Of a stretch of DNA of 64,000 nucleotides, positions 1 to 11,007 are shown piece after piece. How positions within the stretch are numbered: position 1 is the first letter of the stretch; each line of letters begins with the position of its first letter. The position numbers and the translations under genes are program-made. The notes beneath the pieces are model-generated. The model saw nothing but the letters and a program-made list of their open reading frames with translations. It did no database searches and was not told the DNA's origin. This stretch comes from Liopterus haemorrhoidalis (taxonomy: Eukaryota; Arthropoda; Insecta; Coleoptera; Dytiscidae). Where the stretch lies: positions 225,548,260 to 225,612,259 of the forward strand of contig OZ020611.1 of NCBI GenBank assembly GCA_963971575.1, in the 5' to 3' direction.

Positions 1-302
1 TTGACGATTTTAACTCGAAGGATCGATAAATAGTTGGTAGCGCAGCGCGCGGTAAATGTAGTGGTAAATCGTATCGTGGACGTACGCGCAGTGAGTTGAG
101 TAGACGCCGGTTTCGACCTTAAGGAAAGAAGGGGATTTTAACTCTTCTGCTCCTAGGGGCTGCTCTAGGAGACTAACACAAAGGAGTAGTGAGCCCTAGC
201 TGGGGAAAGAAGGGTAAAATCCAGGCCCACAAATAAGGTGAAAGGGGGAGTCGAAGCTCGATGTTTCCCTCGGTGACCCCTACCGACGATGTACCTGACA
301 CA
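1..302. other. No gene recognised
   Basis: This stretch is slightly richer in G+C than what follows and has no long reading frame. It ends at the A-run that precedes Helentron-like copy A1. I see no terminal repeat or motif that would place it in a family. Confidence 0.4.
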
Positions 303-1238
303 AAAAATTGATGTGAAGTGTGAATTTTCACACGTTTCAGGATTTTTCAGGTATTTAGTAACTGAATGATGATTATTTGGGATGCCAAAACAAATTTTAT
401 GTCAAAATATTTTTTTATGAATTTTAATTCGAATGCCTAATACCATTATTTAAGTTTCTAAATATGTGCAGTATTGCTTTTTTTATATAGCAAGGTTCAT
501 TAAGATTTTGAAAATTGCGCCTATGGCTCCCATTGGTTGCTTAAATCATAAGCCCCGCCCTCTGATTTCGTATACATTCAAACATAGAATTAAATTATAA
601 TTTCAACACTTCCCACTGGTTATTAAATTTACGCTTTTAAAAATTAAATGCAACATTTACCAAAATATAACTAGAATTTTGACAAAATAATTTTAACAAA
701 ATAAAAATGCAAAAAAAACAGAAAAAATAAAATTGACAGGAACTCTAGTTTGCAAATTACAAAGAAACGATGAAACGTACTACGCTATGAGCACTTACTT
801 ATCTACTATGTTACATAGCGAATTAAATATTGAACATATTTTAGTTAAAAACACAAAAAATGCGTTATTTTCCGAAAATATAATCTGATCAAAAATTCCT
901 GTTGTACTATTCCGGTTCACACCAAGGTACATTACTTAGAATTTTTTCAGATTTTTAGTTTAAACCATCTGGGCTACAGGATGTGGCACAATTTTTTTTT
1001 GCACAATTTTTGCAAAAATCGCGATCGTTAATCCACGTACTAAGGGTTTTCATTAGATACCCTACTCAGAATTTTAAAAAAATATATTTTTTTCGATGAG
1101 CAGATATTTGTTTATATATTTAGGGGGATATGTTTTTTAGATGTTTTAGTATTTTTCCTATGTGCGGGTCAAAGAGTTGTATAAGCATGCAAAATTTTAA
1201 CTCTCTAGGTTTAGCCGTTTGGCTACAATTTTTACAGA

Positions 1239-1294
<56 letters not shown>

Positions 1295-1348
1295 ACGACA
1301 AAATGACGGTATAAGGGTTTTTTGTTCATACCTACAAACCCCTAAAAA
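303..1348 (-). mobile_element. Helentron-like non-autonomous element, copy A1
   Basis: Full-length copy of the most frequent repeat in the window, lying on the minus strand. The end at 308-335 carries a palindrome (GTGTGAATTTTCACAC) followed inward by a CAGG-TTTT-CAGGTAT block. The other end (1325-1348) reads inward as TTTTAGGGGTTTGTAGGTAT, so the two ends share a short subterminal inverted repeat. About 55 bp of ACAG repeats (1239-1294) lie just inside the 5' end. Subterminal inverted repeats, a 3' hairpin and an internal tetranucleotide tract are the hallmarks of Helentron-derived elements (HINEs, such as Drosophila DINE-1). No Rep/helicase gene is present, so it depends on an autonomous relative. 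The superfamily is inferred; the repeat structure is directly visible. Confidence 0.6.
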
Positions 1349-2206
1349 TGTCGTAGAGTCAACTCACTGGAGTAAAGTACACCTGGCAAGATACGGTACA
1401 ATGTAAAATGGCCAGTGTACTTGGTCGGACACAATACAATAATATCAACTGCACAAATCTTATAATTAACACTAGAAATATTAATATACAAAGTGTTGTA
1501 GTGAAAACCAACCTTTAGTGCAATATTAATTAAAGAAAATATCAGCTAAAGGCACATGTAATAGTAACTACAATAATTGAATGTTAGAACAGTAATATTT
1601 GCAAATTAACAATAATCTGCAAAATTATTGTTACTAAATTATATTAGCAGAAGGCTAGACTATGGAATTAAACAATAATAATAAACTATAAACTGTAAAT
1701 GAAGTAAGTTCGGAATGAACTACTCTAGAATAAACAATATTCTCATATAAAACATGAAATTCAAAATAGAATATTTTCATATAATATAAACAGAATAAAA
1801 CAACAGTGTTTGACACTTGGCTGGATTCTAGATCTTCTGAGACGGATATCTCTTCGGTTGAAGATATCAGCTGGTGGTCGGTTGCAACGGTTTTCGTAGG
1901 TATGTAGCCGAGGCGAGGTTTTCACACAAAATTTATAAGATTGCACTGAATATAATTTGTCAGGTTGTAAGGCTGACAAACGCGGTTTAAATAACACTGT
2001 AATTTCGGGTCGTAAATTCGAAAGAACTTGGAATAATTAGCCGAGAAAAAAAAACACCGTTTTTATGTTAAACTAACATGTGCTTTTTTCTCGCGCTCAG
2101 AAACGTTGTCTCTATGACAGGTTAATTTATTAATGACATTTAGCAACACGTCGAAAGCGGTTAATAATTGCATTATTTTTACATAAAAATTCAATAAATA
2201 CTTAGA
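1349..2206. other. No gene recognised
   Basis: A+T-rich sequence without a plausible gene. A more balanced patch around 1815-2035 and another at 2090-2160 match nothing I recognise and nothing else in the window. Confidence 0.4.
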
Positions 2207-2361
2207 TAGGGATGGGAACGATATATCGATATTTCGAAATTATCGATACTTTAGAAAAATATATCGATATTTTTATATCGATATTTGAAATGCGATATAT
2301 CGCGCAAAATATCGATATTCGCACAAAATATCGGTATTCTTGTATCTTTTTTACATTTAAA

Positions 2362-3010
2362 TATATGCTGTTCACTTTTGTAAAAACAAACTATAGGCTA
2401 TTCCAAACGTTTTGGCGGAACTAGATTTTAAAATCTAGTAATTTTTATCTATTAATTCGGACTTTTGGTCATTTTGTTTAATCTTTGTAAATCATTCTCA
2501 CATTGCAAATTCTAGATTAAATTGATTGTCTTTTTTCGATTTATTGATATTGATTCTTAATAAAAATTTCCCATTTATTTATTTATTTTTTTTTGTCTTC
2601 AAAATATGAAAGAGGTATTAAAATATTTGACACATGTCATTCGTTTCCATGGTTTCACTGTTGAAATTTTAAATATTCACATGCTAAACCTGAAACATGA
2701 AATAACCCAAGCAAGGTCCCTCTTTTCGTGACAAACTAAAATAACGAAATTTCCATTTTTTTCCGCCTAATCGTTTGGAATAGCCTGTAAGACGAAATTT
2801 TGATTTCAATAATTTGCACCTTTGAAATTGTAAAAATGAATGTTGGTATTAATAAATTATAAAAAATTTCACTTTCTTAATAATGATCATAACCAATAAA
2901 TCTAAAGTCGGTTTTACAGCGTAAGGAATATTTATAATTAAGTCCGTAATACACTATAAAAGTAACCAAAAAAGATCTGGTTTGTCCTTACAAAAGTGAA
3001 CAGCATATAT
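2362..3010. repeat. Inverted-repeat unit (family E) inside the hAT-like element
   Basis: The left arm near 2365-2388 (GCTGTTCACTTTTGTAA) is matched in inverse at 2988-3008. The sequence next to the right arm, about 60 bp containing CAGATCT or AGATCTGG and TTTATAGTGTATTACTGA in reverse, also occurs inside both copies of family C (21995-22070 and 58137-58205) and at 32940-33015. It is therefore a dispersed module. Its transposon family is not recognised. Confidence 0.45.
2394..2787. mobile_element. MITE D1, Tc1/mariner-type ends
   Basis: Terminal inverted repeats of about 23 bp begin AGGCTATTCCAAACG and continue into a GGCGGAAC block. The element is flanked by TA on both sides (2392-2393 and 2788-2789), as expected for the IS630-Tc1-mariner superfamily. 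A shorter member with the same ends lies at 27879-28053. No coding sequence is visible. Confidence 0.6.
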
Positions 3011-3296
3011 ATATATTTAATTATGAGAGCAATTAACTAGGAAAATATTAGAAAGTTGGTTAATAGCTGGGTGAGTACCAACTGTAAAGTGATTGTCTGT
3101 CAAGTGGCGACTTCTTTTCCCGCCAAGCCAACCAAAAGAAACTGTAATTTATATATCTTACATGTTACGTGTTAGTTATTTCGATATATCGAAAATATCG
3201 ATATTTTTACTTCGATATATATCGAATATCGATATCACACTTACGATATATCGAATCGCGTATATATCGATATTCAAAAATAAATTCCCATCCCTA

Positions 3297-4252
3297 TTTG
3301 TAGATGGCCCTAGTTGGCCTAAAACATAGATAATTATACAGAAACTGTGTTTTTTCATTTAATTTAAATAAAATTGATTGATTGGAAAATTTGGGCGCCT
3401 AGCGGGCCCAACACTTATGAAGATCTCGATACAAAACAAATCCAGAAAAATCTCTACGATTTTTCAATTTAAATTTTATTGTGACGAAATTTTTGCATAT
3501 GGAAAGGAAAGCTCTTGGTACTCAAATAAATATTTGTTGATTTTCATGTGATTATATAAAAAATATTCCTAGACATCCAGCATTCTGTTGGCTTCTTACA
3601 CTTATTAGATAACTACAAAGCACTGAAATGTCTGCAAATTCACATGAAGACATTTTGGTTGCGCTTCTGATAATAGTTGGCAATGTAATATGTATACAGT
3701 GCTTATTGCACATTAAGAACGACTGTCTATATTACATATTTGGTTTTGATTCCAATTTTCATATTCAAAGTAGGTAACAAAAATATTCCATAATAATAAA
3801 AACCAGAAGAAAATAACAGTTATCATTCTAAAATGTCTTATTCGCCAATATTATCGCTTTTATACGGTGTACAATGTATCGATAATAATGGTTCGGCTTT
3901 AAAGAAACATGCAAAATGTTCAATTACTTCGCTAACACACGACAGCTTATATTCGGCATTAACTGTTTCTCTACATGCAACTACAACCATTATTGTTTAA
4001 TGCACCTTCAATAGAACTAATAAATTATTTTTATTTTCTAGTTTACTACTATTTTGACACAATTTCTACCAAAAAATAAAGACATTGAACGAAAATTATC
4101 AGACATTAATAAAAATTGATATGAGGTGTGAATTTTCACACATTTCAGGGTGTTGTAGGTATTATTTAATAAGTTTTAATTTCACCGGAGGTGAAGAAAA
4201 TTTATAAATTTACCAGACTTTTATTATTTAATATACTACAAAAGACCTAGAA
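3297..4252. other. No gene recognised; Helentron end fragment at 4105-4165
   Basis: Mostly A+T-rich sequence without coding signs. At about 4105-4165 there is an isolated copy of the Helentron-A hairpin end (GTGTGAATTTTCACAC followed by CAGGGTGTTGTAGGTAT) in minus orientation, without the rest of the element. Confidence 0.45.
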
Positions 4253-5262
4253 CAGGGGTCGGCAACCTGCGGCTCTTTTAGGAAATGTTGTAGCTCTTTG
4301 AAAATTGGCTGGTTTTTATTTTAATATAATCTATTTTTTAATTTTCAACTTTCTGCCTGTACTATACAGGTTTTGTATTTTTCAGAATGTTTTACGGTGC
4401 AATTCACGCCCGGTAATTCCCCGAGCTACTGTATATTCCCTTTTAGAACAAGTTATTTGTTTCGAAAAAAAATTATCTGTATTTGTGAATGATTTATGTG
4501 CAAAAACATTTTATTAATTTACAAAAACATGTTATTACTGCAATTTTTTTTTGCATAAACTATTGTTAACATGCAAGAAGCTTTTCGAGATAGATTTAAT
4601 GAGTTTAGAAAATATAAAGCTACACTAGATTTTTTGACAAAACCAATTGAAGTAGATATGTAGCAATTACATTTATCACCTTCAATTAGTGGATTTGAAA
4701 TCCGAAGGTTTATAGAATTACATATTCTTAAAACTTAATTCTGAACTGGAAAATTTAGAAAGAAAAAAGTGAATTTTATCTTCCCAGCATAAATGGACCG
4801 AAATTCGCAATCTTTAAAATGTAGATAAAGTTCTTTTCGACGCCTGGAACCGTCTTCCAGGATCGTTCAATCTTTTAAAAAATTATGCTTTTGGGCTAGT
4901 GACAATTTTCGGATCCACATATTACTGTAAGCAAATCTTTTCACATATGAAATTAATAAAGAGTCAGTTAAGAAGTAATCTTACTGACCTGAAACTAGAG
5001 TGCTGCCTTAAGTTAAAGATTACTGAATATTCACCAAATATTGAAGTCTTATAGAACACTATACAGGAGCAATCGTCCCATTAAAAAAATTATTATGTAA
5101 TATACTGGCAACTACAATAGGTATCACAAACTAAATGTATAAGTAAATATTAATTTATTGTAATACTTGATTATTTTAAAACAAATAAACAATTTTTACG
5201 TTTTTTTTTCTTTTTTTCAATATAAATTTGGCTCTTTGTCACTGAAAGGTTGCCGACCCCTG
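4253..5262 (+). mobile_element. hAT transposon relic with perfect 8-bp target duplication
   Basis: A 16-bp perfect terminal inverted repeat (CAGGGGTCGGCAACCT) bounds the element, and the same 8-mer ACCTAGAA flanks it at 4245-4252 and 5263-5270. The CAGGGGTCGGCAACC start and 8-bp duplication are classic for hAT elements whose transposases resemble the ZBED5/GTF2IRD2-type proteins. At 1010 bp it is shorter than an autonomous hAT (usually over 2.5 kb) and keeps only the 3' part of the transposase gene. Confidence 0.85.
4571..5053 (+). pseudogene. hAT transposase, C-terminal remnant
   Basis: Translation in shifting plus-strand frames gives blocks resembling the end of hAT transposases. One block contains INGPKFAIFKNV. 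The last contains FGSTYYCKQIFSHMKLIKSQ and is followed by a stretch like LRSNLTDLKLECCLKLK. This last segment corresponds to the hAT C-terminal dimerisation region, which normally reads STYLCE-FS-MK-IKS-LRS-LTD-HL. There are in-frame stops (for example near 4660) and frameshifts. The N-terminal BED finger and catalytic core are absent. It cannot encode an active enzyme. Confidence 0.7.
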
Positions 5263-5270
5263 ACCTAGAA

Positions 5271-6649
5271 CGCTGTTATTTTCTACCCAAGCCATGTAAT
5301 TAAGGTCGTACCGACCAATTTAGAATATTTTGTAATTCCCCCCCCCCCCCCAAGCTGAAATCCTGGCTACGTCCCTGTCTTGATACACCCTGTATTACCT
5401 AAAACTTCAAAATTGTATTGAATTTTTTAATATCTATGTAACTTACAACCCACGCTCTACTATTACTCGCTCTATTGTATTAACTATAGAATCAATACGT
5501 AAAACCATGACACTTTTTTTTTCAAAAGAGAAAAAACTCATAAAATCCATTAAAATTTCAAAATCACTGCTGTAACACATTTTTTATGCAATAATAAAAC
5601 TAAAAAACAACCAACACATGTAACCCTATCTCGTTAACCCTCTGAGCCATCAGTCATTGTCATTTTAAATTCCATCATTCTATGTAGATAGTTTTTACCT
5701 AGTTCCCAGATCTCCCACCGCGCTCCACTAGCGCTGTATTCACGCACTGAATGACTGACACCAGACCCCATAAAAAGAAGAAATTTGATATGTATTTTCT
5801 AATTTAAATATCATTCTATGCCCTCATTTTGATATTTCGTTACATGACAACCCTTGCTCTGCACGTGTGAAGGGTGTAAAAGATTTTAACCACTTGCGGT
5901 TTAATGTAGGGTGTTATTAAAGATATTTTAGAGTGTTGTGAACAAGTAATATTAAAGTAATAAGGGTTGTTGTATTGTTAAGATTGCTTGTTGTGATGGA
6001 AATTAGCAGTTACGTTTCAAAATGAAGGCGGTAAATAAATAGACTTGTAGAATGATATTAAATTAATTAAATTTAGTATTTACAGCTCAAATAATAGCAA
6101 TCATAAAATATTATGAACCCCAAAAATGACTTACGCCTTCATATTTTATTCCATACGAAAGTTATTAATTATTATATACTAGGAGAAATATCATAAACGT
6201 ACGTTGAGTTCTAATACGCAGAACATCCACTAACGGCAGCTACGTCACAAGGACGTAAATTTTAAAATGTAAAAGTATTTATAATTATCTTTTGCCAAAA
6301 TCATAACGAAACTTACAAAATTAATAATAAATTAAATGTGTATAAAAACTGCCTATCATCCATAAAAAAATCTCTGTACAGGTGTATGAGCAGTGTAATA
6401 TTTGAAAAATTCTGAATTATAATAATAATAATAATAATTATTTTTTATTTACTCAGAATTGAATGTAATAATATTATTAGTGAGACAAATTTGGTGTCTT
6501 TTCATTGAAATAATTATAAGTCTATGTTGAACCAAAATATATTATATTGATATCCAAAAAAGAAGTGAACAAAACAGTAACGAAGATGTGATACGGCTAT
6601 ATCTTTGCTGAGACGGTTCAAAAGATTTTTTAAAATAATTAACTTGATA
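5271..6649. other. No gene recognised
   Basis: A+T-rich, with an AATAAT microsatellite (6421-6440). At 5340-5375 a run of 12-13 C followed by AATCCTGGCTACGTCCCTG resembles the end of a DNA transposon, but no partner end was found. No coding region is supported. Confidence 0.4.
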
Positions 6650-7142
6650 AAAATTAATGTAAAGTGTGATATTTCACACTATTCAGGGTTTTGTAGGCAG
6701 AGCCGCAGTAAGGGGGGGGGGGACGGAGGGAAGATAAGCTTCGTGCTTCCATCTAAAGACTTGCAAGCGTGCTTAAGAATCGCTCCCATCAAGGCCCAGG
6801 CTACCTAGTTTTCCAGTCAAGTTAAATATATAAAGCACGGTGTTGCAAAAAAAAAACGATAATTTTCGAAATAATTATCAGATCAAAAAGTATTATGCTG
6901 GTTCACATTAATCTGCTTTACTTAATTTTTTTTTCAAATTTTTAGATTAACCCTCCTCGGTTATAGGGTGCGAGACATAGTTTTTTAGCACAATTTTTTG
7001 ACAAAATTCGTATTAAAACAAAGAAATTTTAAAACACTACTTTGCGTTCCTTAATCAATCTATTAATCACAATTTGTTATCACTTACTAAATACCTACAA
7101 AATCCTGAAATATGAGGAAATACACACTTCACATCAATTATT
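6650..7142. mobile_element. Two Helentron-A 3' ends facing outwards
   Basis: The hairpin end of family A occurs at both borders: 6655-6700 in minus orientation and 7085-7142 in plus orientation (ending TTCACATCAATTA). Between them are A-type internal sequences (6838-7020) and a run of 11 G at 6712-6722. Two 3' ends in inverted order are not a normal single copy. This is either two truncated copies or a rearranged dimer. Confidence 0.45.
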
Positions 7143-7454
7143 CATTTATTAGTAGACTCAAACCTGTTTTTACACGAATTATTTTTACGCAATTTGGAAT
7201 AACACGGTTTCAAAAATCGCCAAATTGTCCAAATTGTGCGTGAAAAAACATAAAAAAAAACGTATATAAAGATTTTTGCCGCACTTGTCGATTAGAAAAC
7301 TCGTCGACTCGTTTTCTGACGCCCCACGCGTGCGCATGATCATACCTTATGAAACTTACTATAAACTTACTTAATATACTCTTTTCTTATGGATTTCAGT
7401 ACTGAAATGAAAATGAGTTTTTATTATGATTTCAGTGATAGTGCATAACAATTT

Positions 7455-7680
7455 ATTATCATAGTTCATCATCATCATCATTGGCGCGACAGCCCGAGGT
7501 GAGCCTAAGCCTTCTGTTTCCAGGTTTCATGACTATTTCAGGGAAAAAAAGAGGCAAGCAGGGTTTTTAGTCGGTAGGCCAAATGAAGGACATTCCGACA
7601 CTACCAGATTGGTGTCTATAAAAGATTTTCCCTGTTTCTCAGACCCAGGTTTCATGACCATGTTTTCAATCTATGTATAT
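7455..7680 (-). repeat. Possible LINE 3' end with (ATC)n tail
   Basis: A short CATCATCATC run is followed by GGCGCGACAGCCCGAGGTGA. A similar combination is often seen at the 3' ends of RTE-type LINEs in insects, which would place the element on the minus strand. No reverse-transcriptase coding remains. The assignment rests on recall of this motif only. Confidence 0.22.
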
Positions 7681-7774
7681 TTAGGAGTAATATTGTCAGT
7701 ATTACGTCAATTTTTCAGCGTACACAGAAAGGCACCTACAGTTTATAGCCGGTTACGAACGGCTAAACAGAACC

Positions 7775-7935
7775 TGTAATTTGTATAAATATTTTTTACA
7801 CAAATTATTTGACATAAGCAGGAACTGAACTCACGTTCGTGCCCTTGCTATGCGGTCAAATAGCAGGTACAGACGATTTAACGTTTGCAGCTACAGGCTT
7901 GCCTATTATATCATGGTTAATTTTAAAAAAAATAC
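7775..7935 (-). mobile_element. tRNA-like SINE fragment (shared with 47325-47455)
   Basis: Read on the minus strand it contains a B-box-like GAGTTCAGTTCC followed by a tail (GTCAAATAATTTGTG and TATTTATACAAATTAC). The same B-box-like and tail arrangement occurs on the plus strand at 47375-47445, where the box reads GGGTTCAAATAC. Two copies with a conserved tail point to a dispersed, possibly tRNA-derived family. The A box is not clear. Confidence 0.4.
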
Positions 7936-7938
7936 CTC

Positions 7939-8004
7939 TTGAAATTATTTCAATTAATAATAATAATAATTTTTATTATTATTACTATTAATTGAAATAA
8001 TTTC
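7939..8004. repeat. 66-bp palindrome
   Basis: Two arms of about 30 bp (GAAATTATTTCAATTAATAA and its complement) flank a loop of about 6 bp containing a T run. The arms match nearly perfectly. It could be a tiny hairpin MITE or a palindrome arising in an AAT microsatellite. Confidence 0.6.
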
Positions 8005-8355
8005 CCGCGCCCGTACAATGCGGGCACTGGATCTAGCGTAATTTTCCGCGGCTGCATATCGCCAGGGTTTGGGATGCAGTCGTGTGTATTTAGCTCCACT
8101 AGTCTCTAGTATGACGCGGCTCAAAAGGTTGCTGAAGTTTGAGATTAGTGGACGCTTGTCAAGACCTGACAAACCCCAATAGTTTTTTAAACTTAATTAC
8201 AATAATTTTGATATGGACAACTAGTTATAATTTATTATTTAATAAATGTTCCACAGTTGTCTGACAGATCCGTAGTTTTTACTACCGTACTTCTACTATA
8301 TTTGGGAAGAAGCCTCTCAATCCGAAGAGTGAATTTTCGGATCTATAAAAAATAT

Positions 8356-8922
8356 TGTCACGGGGTGGATTCAAGAACGGACACACCTTACTACAAAATT
8401 TATTATATAATAATAATTTTACATCAGAATACAATTAACTGCCAGAATGGCTGCTCTAAGTCCCGTTCTTGCCCCGGCTTCTCCAGGATCGGTCGAACCA
8501 CCCCAGGTATCCACACGAGGCGAACACGGTTGGCGACTTGAACAGCTGGGCTGGTCCTTGGGTAGCATGCTCACAAAAATGATCGAATGAATAACAGCTG
8601 AATAACTGACTCCCGACTCTATTCCCTAAGACCATTTTATAACTGTTAACCAGGACACTATGACGTCAGGTTCTACCTCAATTGCTTTGGAAACAATATT
8701 CATTTGTGTAATTGTTGGCAGCAATTAAAGACCATAGTCGGCACAATTGAATAATGTTTATCAACACATTAGAAAGTAGTTCAAAACTTATGTTAACAAA
8801 CACGCAACACTCTGCACATTCTTTAATTCCCAAAACCACAAGTCAGCAACCGCGACCTACACCGCCTAAAGGCCGCTCAAGGAATTGGGACATTAGCATA
8901 CAATTATATCATAATTGTGACA
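8356..8922 (-). mobile_element. Solo LTR
   Basis: Begins TGTCAC and ends GTGACA (perfect 6-bp inverted ends of the TG...CA type), and is flanked by the same 4-mer ATAT (8352-8355 and 8923-8926). Read on the minus strand it has the order expected of an LTR: a TATAAAA box (plus-strand 8635-8641), a downstream GAGTCGGGAGTCAGTTATTC initiator-like region, and an AATAAA polyadenylation signal (8399-8404) about 50 bp before the end. At 567 bp with a 4-bp duplication it fits a Ty3/Gypsy-type LTR left by recombination between two LTRs. No internal region or second LTR is present in the window. Confidence 0.65.
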
Positions 8923-9816
8923 ATATTATAAGCTATTTATTTTTGAAGTTTTCGCGGACCGCTTAGATTTTGACATGGTCCAGAGGTCCACTGTTATATG
9001 GTAAAGAGTGTATCATAGAATCCTCTTAAAGTAAACAATACGGTTGGAAAATAATGACTGGACTATAGCGGAACTACGACGAGTTAATGTTCTTTGTATA
9101 TGTTTGATTTTGTTCGTTCATTAGGTTAGGTACGAGGTTTAACATAAGCGAAGTGGAGCTATAGAGCAAACTGAATAGCTCATAAATGTAATTATCAATG
9201 TTTACAAATATTGTCAACACATTTCTATTGAATCTCCTGAATAGATATACAAAAACCGTAAATCATCATGGGAAAATGGTATCAATCCACACCTCCTTCA
9301 TTGAAGTAACATACAAGCTTACAAACTGAATGAATTGAATAATAACAAATGAACCTTGATCATGATACGTCAATAATTAATAACCAGTTACAGTCCAATC
9401 TCTTTATTAACTTTATTGTCCAATTATTGGTCGATTGTTAGGTGAAATTACTATATTGTGTGACACATGACGTGGCCTGTGATTTGTGTCCAATTGATGA
9501 CGACATAGTGTAATTTTCTCGCATAACGCTGAGCTGATTTGGAGTTAATAATTAGGGGATTACTACCCCCTGGAACTGGGGTAAGATGCACCCCTCTGGA
9601 GAGGCTTTGTACTGTAAAGTAAATTGGTTCTAATTGTGAGAACGATCAAACGAAAAATTGACTGTTTTAAATTGGTTGCATTTTATATTGTGATATGGGC
9701 ATGTGCAAAGCTTTTCAAATATAAAAGATAAGGATATTTAAATTTAAAATTAGATAATTTGATAAGATAATAATGGGTGTTAAACCAGTTACTATAGAGC
9801 GGCATTTACTCTTTTT
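8923..9816. other. No gene recognised
   Basis: A+T-rich sequence with no reading frame, repeat end or motif that I can place. Confidence 0.4.
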
Positions 9817-10430
9817 ACCGACCACCAATATATATAAGGGAGGTATTGTAATCATACCGATTTTGACATTTCGAGATTTCCATGGATCTCCACGAATTGA
9901 GAGTCCCTACATAAAGTTTTGACTATGTTTAGCATGGTGTCTGTTGGTCTGTCTGTCCGTCTGTCTGTCTGTCTGACCTGCAGAGCAAATTCGGCTAAAA
10001 TGATTTTTATAAAACTTCATATTTCGGCTTTTGACATCAATGAAACAAGTTGATCAACTTTTGGTAAAAATCGGTTGACTAGAAATGTAAGTTTATTCAT
10101 GACGATTTTAAGATTTTTGCAAAAATTTAACAACAGTAAAATATTTCGAAAAATTGTATATAACAAAAGTTGCTATAAAAGCAATAACGAGCAATTTTTA
10201 TTTGAGACAATTTTTGATAAAACGAAAAATTTTAGAAAAATTTTTCGAAATTTTTCGAAGTATCTATTTTTTCATACTTATATGTAACGTTTCCATGGTT
10301 ATAACAAATAATATCTCTGTTAGAAAATATTAGGCCAAGTTATACTGGCCACTACTCTGCTGCTAGAATGTATTTTATACAAGTACTTTGTGATAGCGGT
10401 CGGTCCTGTGGTGGCCACAGCTGATTTTTT
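9817..10430 (+). mobile_element. GTCT-repeat element, family B copy B1
   Basis: Starts with ACCGACCACCA followed by AAGGGAGGTATTGT and a GTCTGTCT tract (9945-9975). It then has GCAAATTCGGCTAAAA and TTGATCAACTTTTGGTAAAA, and ends near GCGGTCGGTCCTGTGGTGG. The inverted GACCGACC-type motif near both ends and the tetranucleotide tract parallel family A. I suspect a second Helentron-derived family, but there is no clear 3' hairpin. Copies are B2 (17460-17952), B3 (29281-29876) and B4 (47519-47980). Confidence 0.5.
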
Positions 10431-10754
10431 CAAAAAGTACATATACATATCGCTCATAGCTGTAATAGTGCCTCAAATTAAAATTTGGCATTTTTGAGTT
10501 CTTGTTATAGAAGGAATGCTTCGAGGAGCATTTTTAACTGATTTATCGTCAAATTTGGCTTGCATAAGTCAACGATAGACAATTAGTTGTATCGTTATTG
10601 AACTCATTAAAGTAACACCAATTTAAAATTGTCTCCAAATTATGGGGCATCAAATGAAACGTCTTAATGAACGGATAAACAAGCAAATTTTTATTTTTGA
10701 AAAATCTATTTTTCTATTATTTTTTAAAAATTATTATGTGGTACCAAAAGCTAG
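10431..10754. other. No gene recognised
   Basis: A+T-rich spacer between family B copy B1 and the mariner relic. No coding or repeat signature was recognised. Confidence 0.4.
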
Positions 10755-11007
10755 CTTTTAAGGAGCAGGAGGAAGTTTTTAAAAAAATTTTTGTAGCAAA
10801 CTGTTTTATTGTTTTTCAATATATTCGCATTTAAGTCTAAAAACAAAATTTATGTTTTTATAAACGACCACTAGATGGCAATATTGAAATGTGTCATTAC
10901 TTTATTCGTAAAGTTTGACATTTGTTATTGTGCAATCAGTGGCAGCTTATAAATTGGCCTAGTAGTTTGTTGACAGTGAGCGTTTAAAAAAACAAGTTTG
11001 TGAAAAA

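Larger units (their letters stand above)
2207..3296. mobile_element. hAT-like non-autonomous element (GATATATCG type) with nested insertions
   Basis: The ends are TAGGGATGGGAA at 2207 and its complement ending at 3296. Just inside each end are many ATCGATAT/GATATATCG motifs (2218-2330 and 3180-3275). Elements with this start and these subterminal motifs are common hAT-type MITEs in insects. The flanking 8-mers match at only five of eight positions, so the target duplication is eroded or my boundary is off. The centre is occupied by an inverted-repeat unit (2362-3010) that itself contains a MITE (2394-2787). No transposase sequence is visible. Confidence 0.55.

Noticed and set aside
1120..1329. 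Frames made of repeated SVCL or DRQT units (also at 49621-49845, 59191-59400, 60450-60719, 47794-48033, 63241-63507)
   Set aside because: They are translations of GTCT/ACAG microsatellites within Helentron-like and family B elements, open only because the repeat has no stop in those frames.
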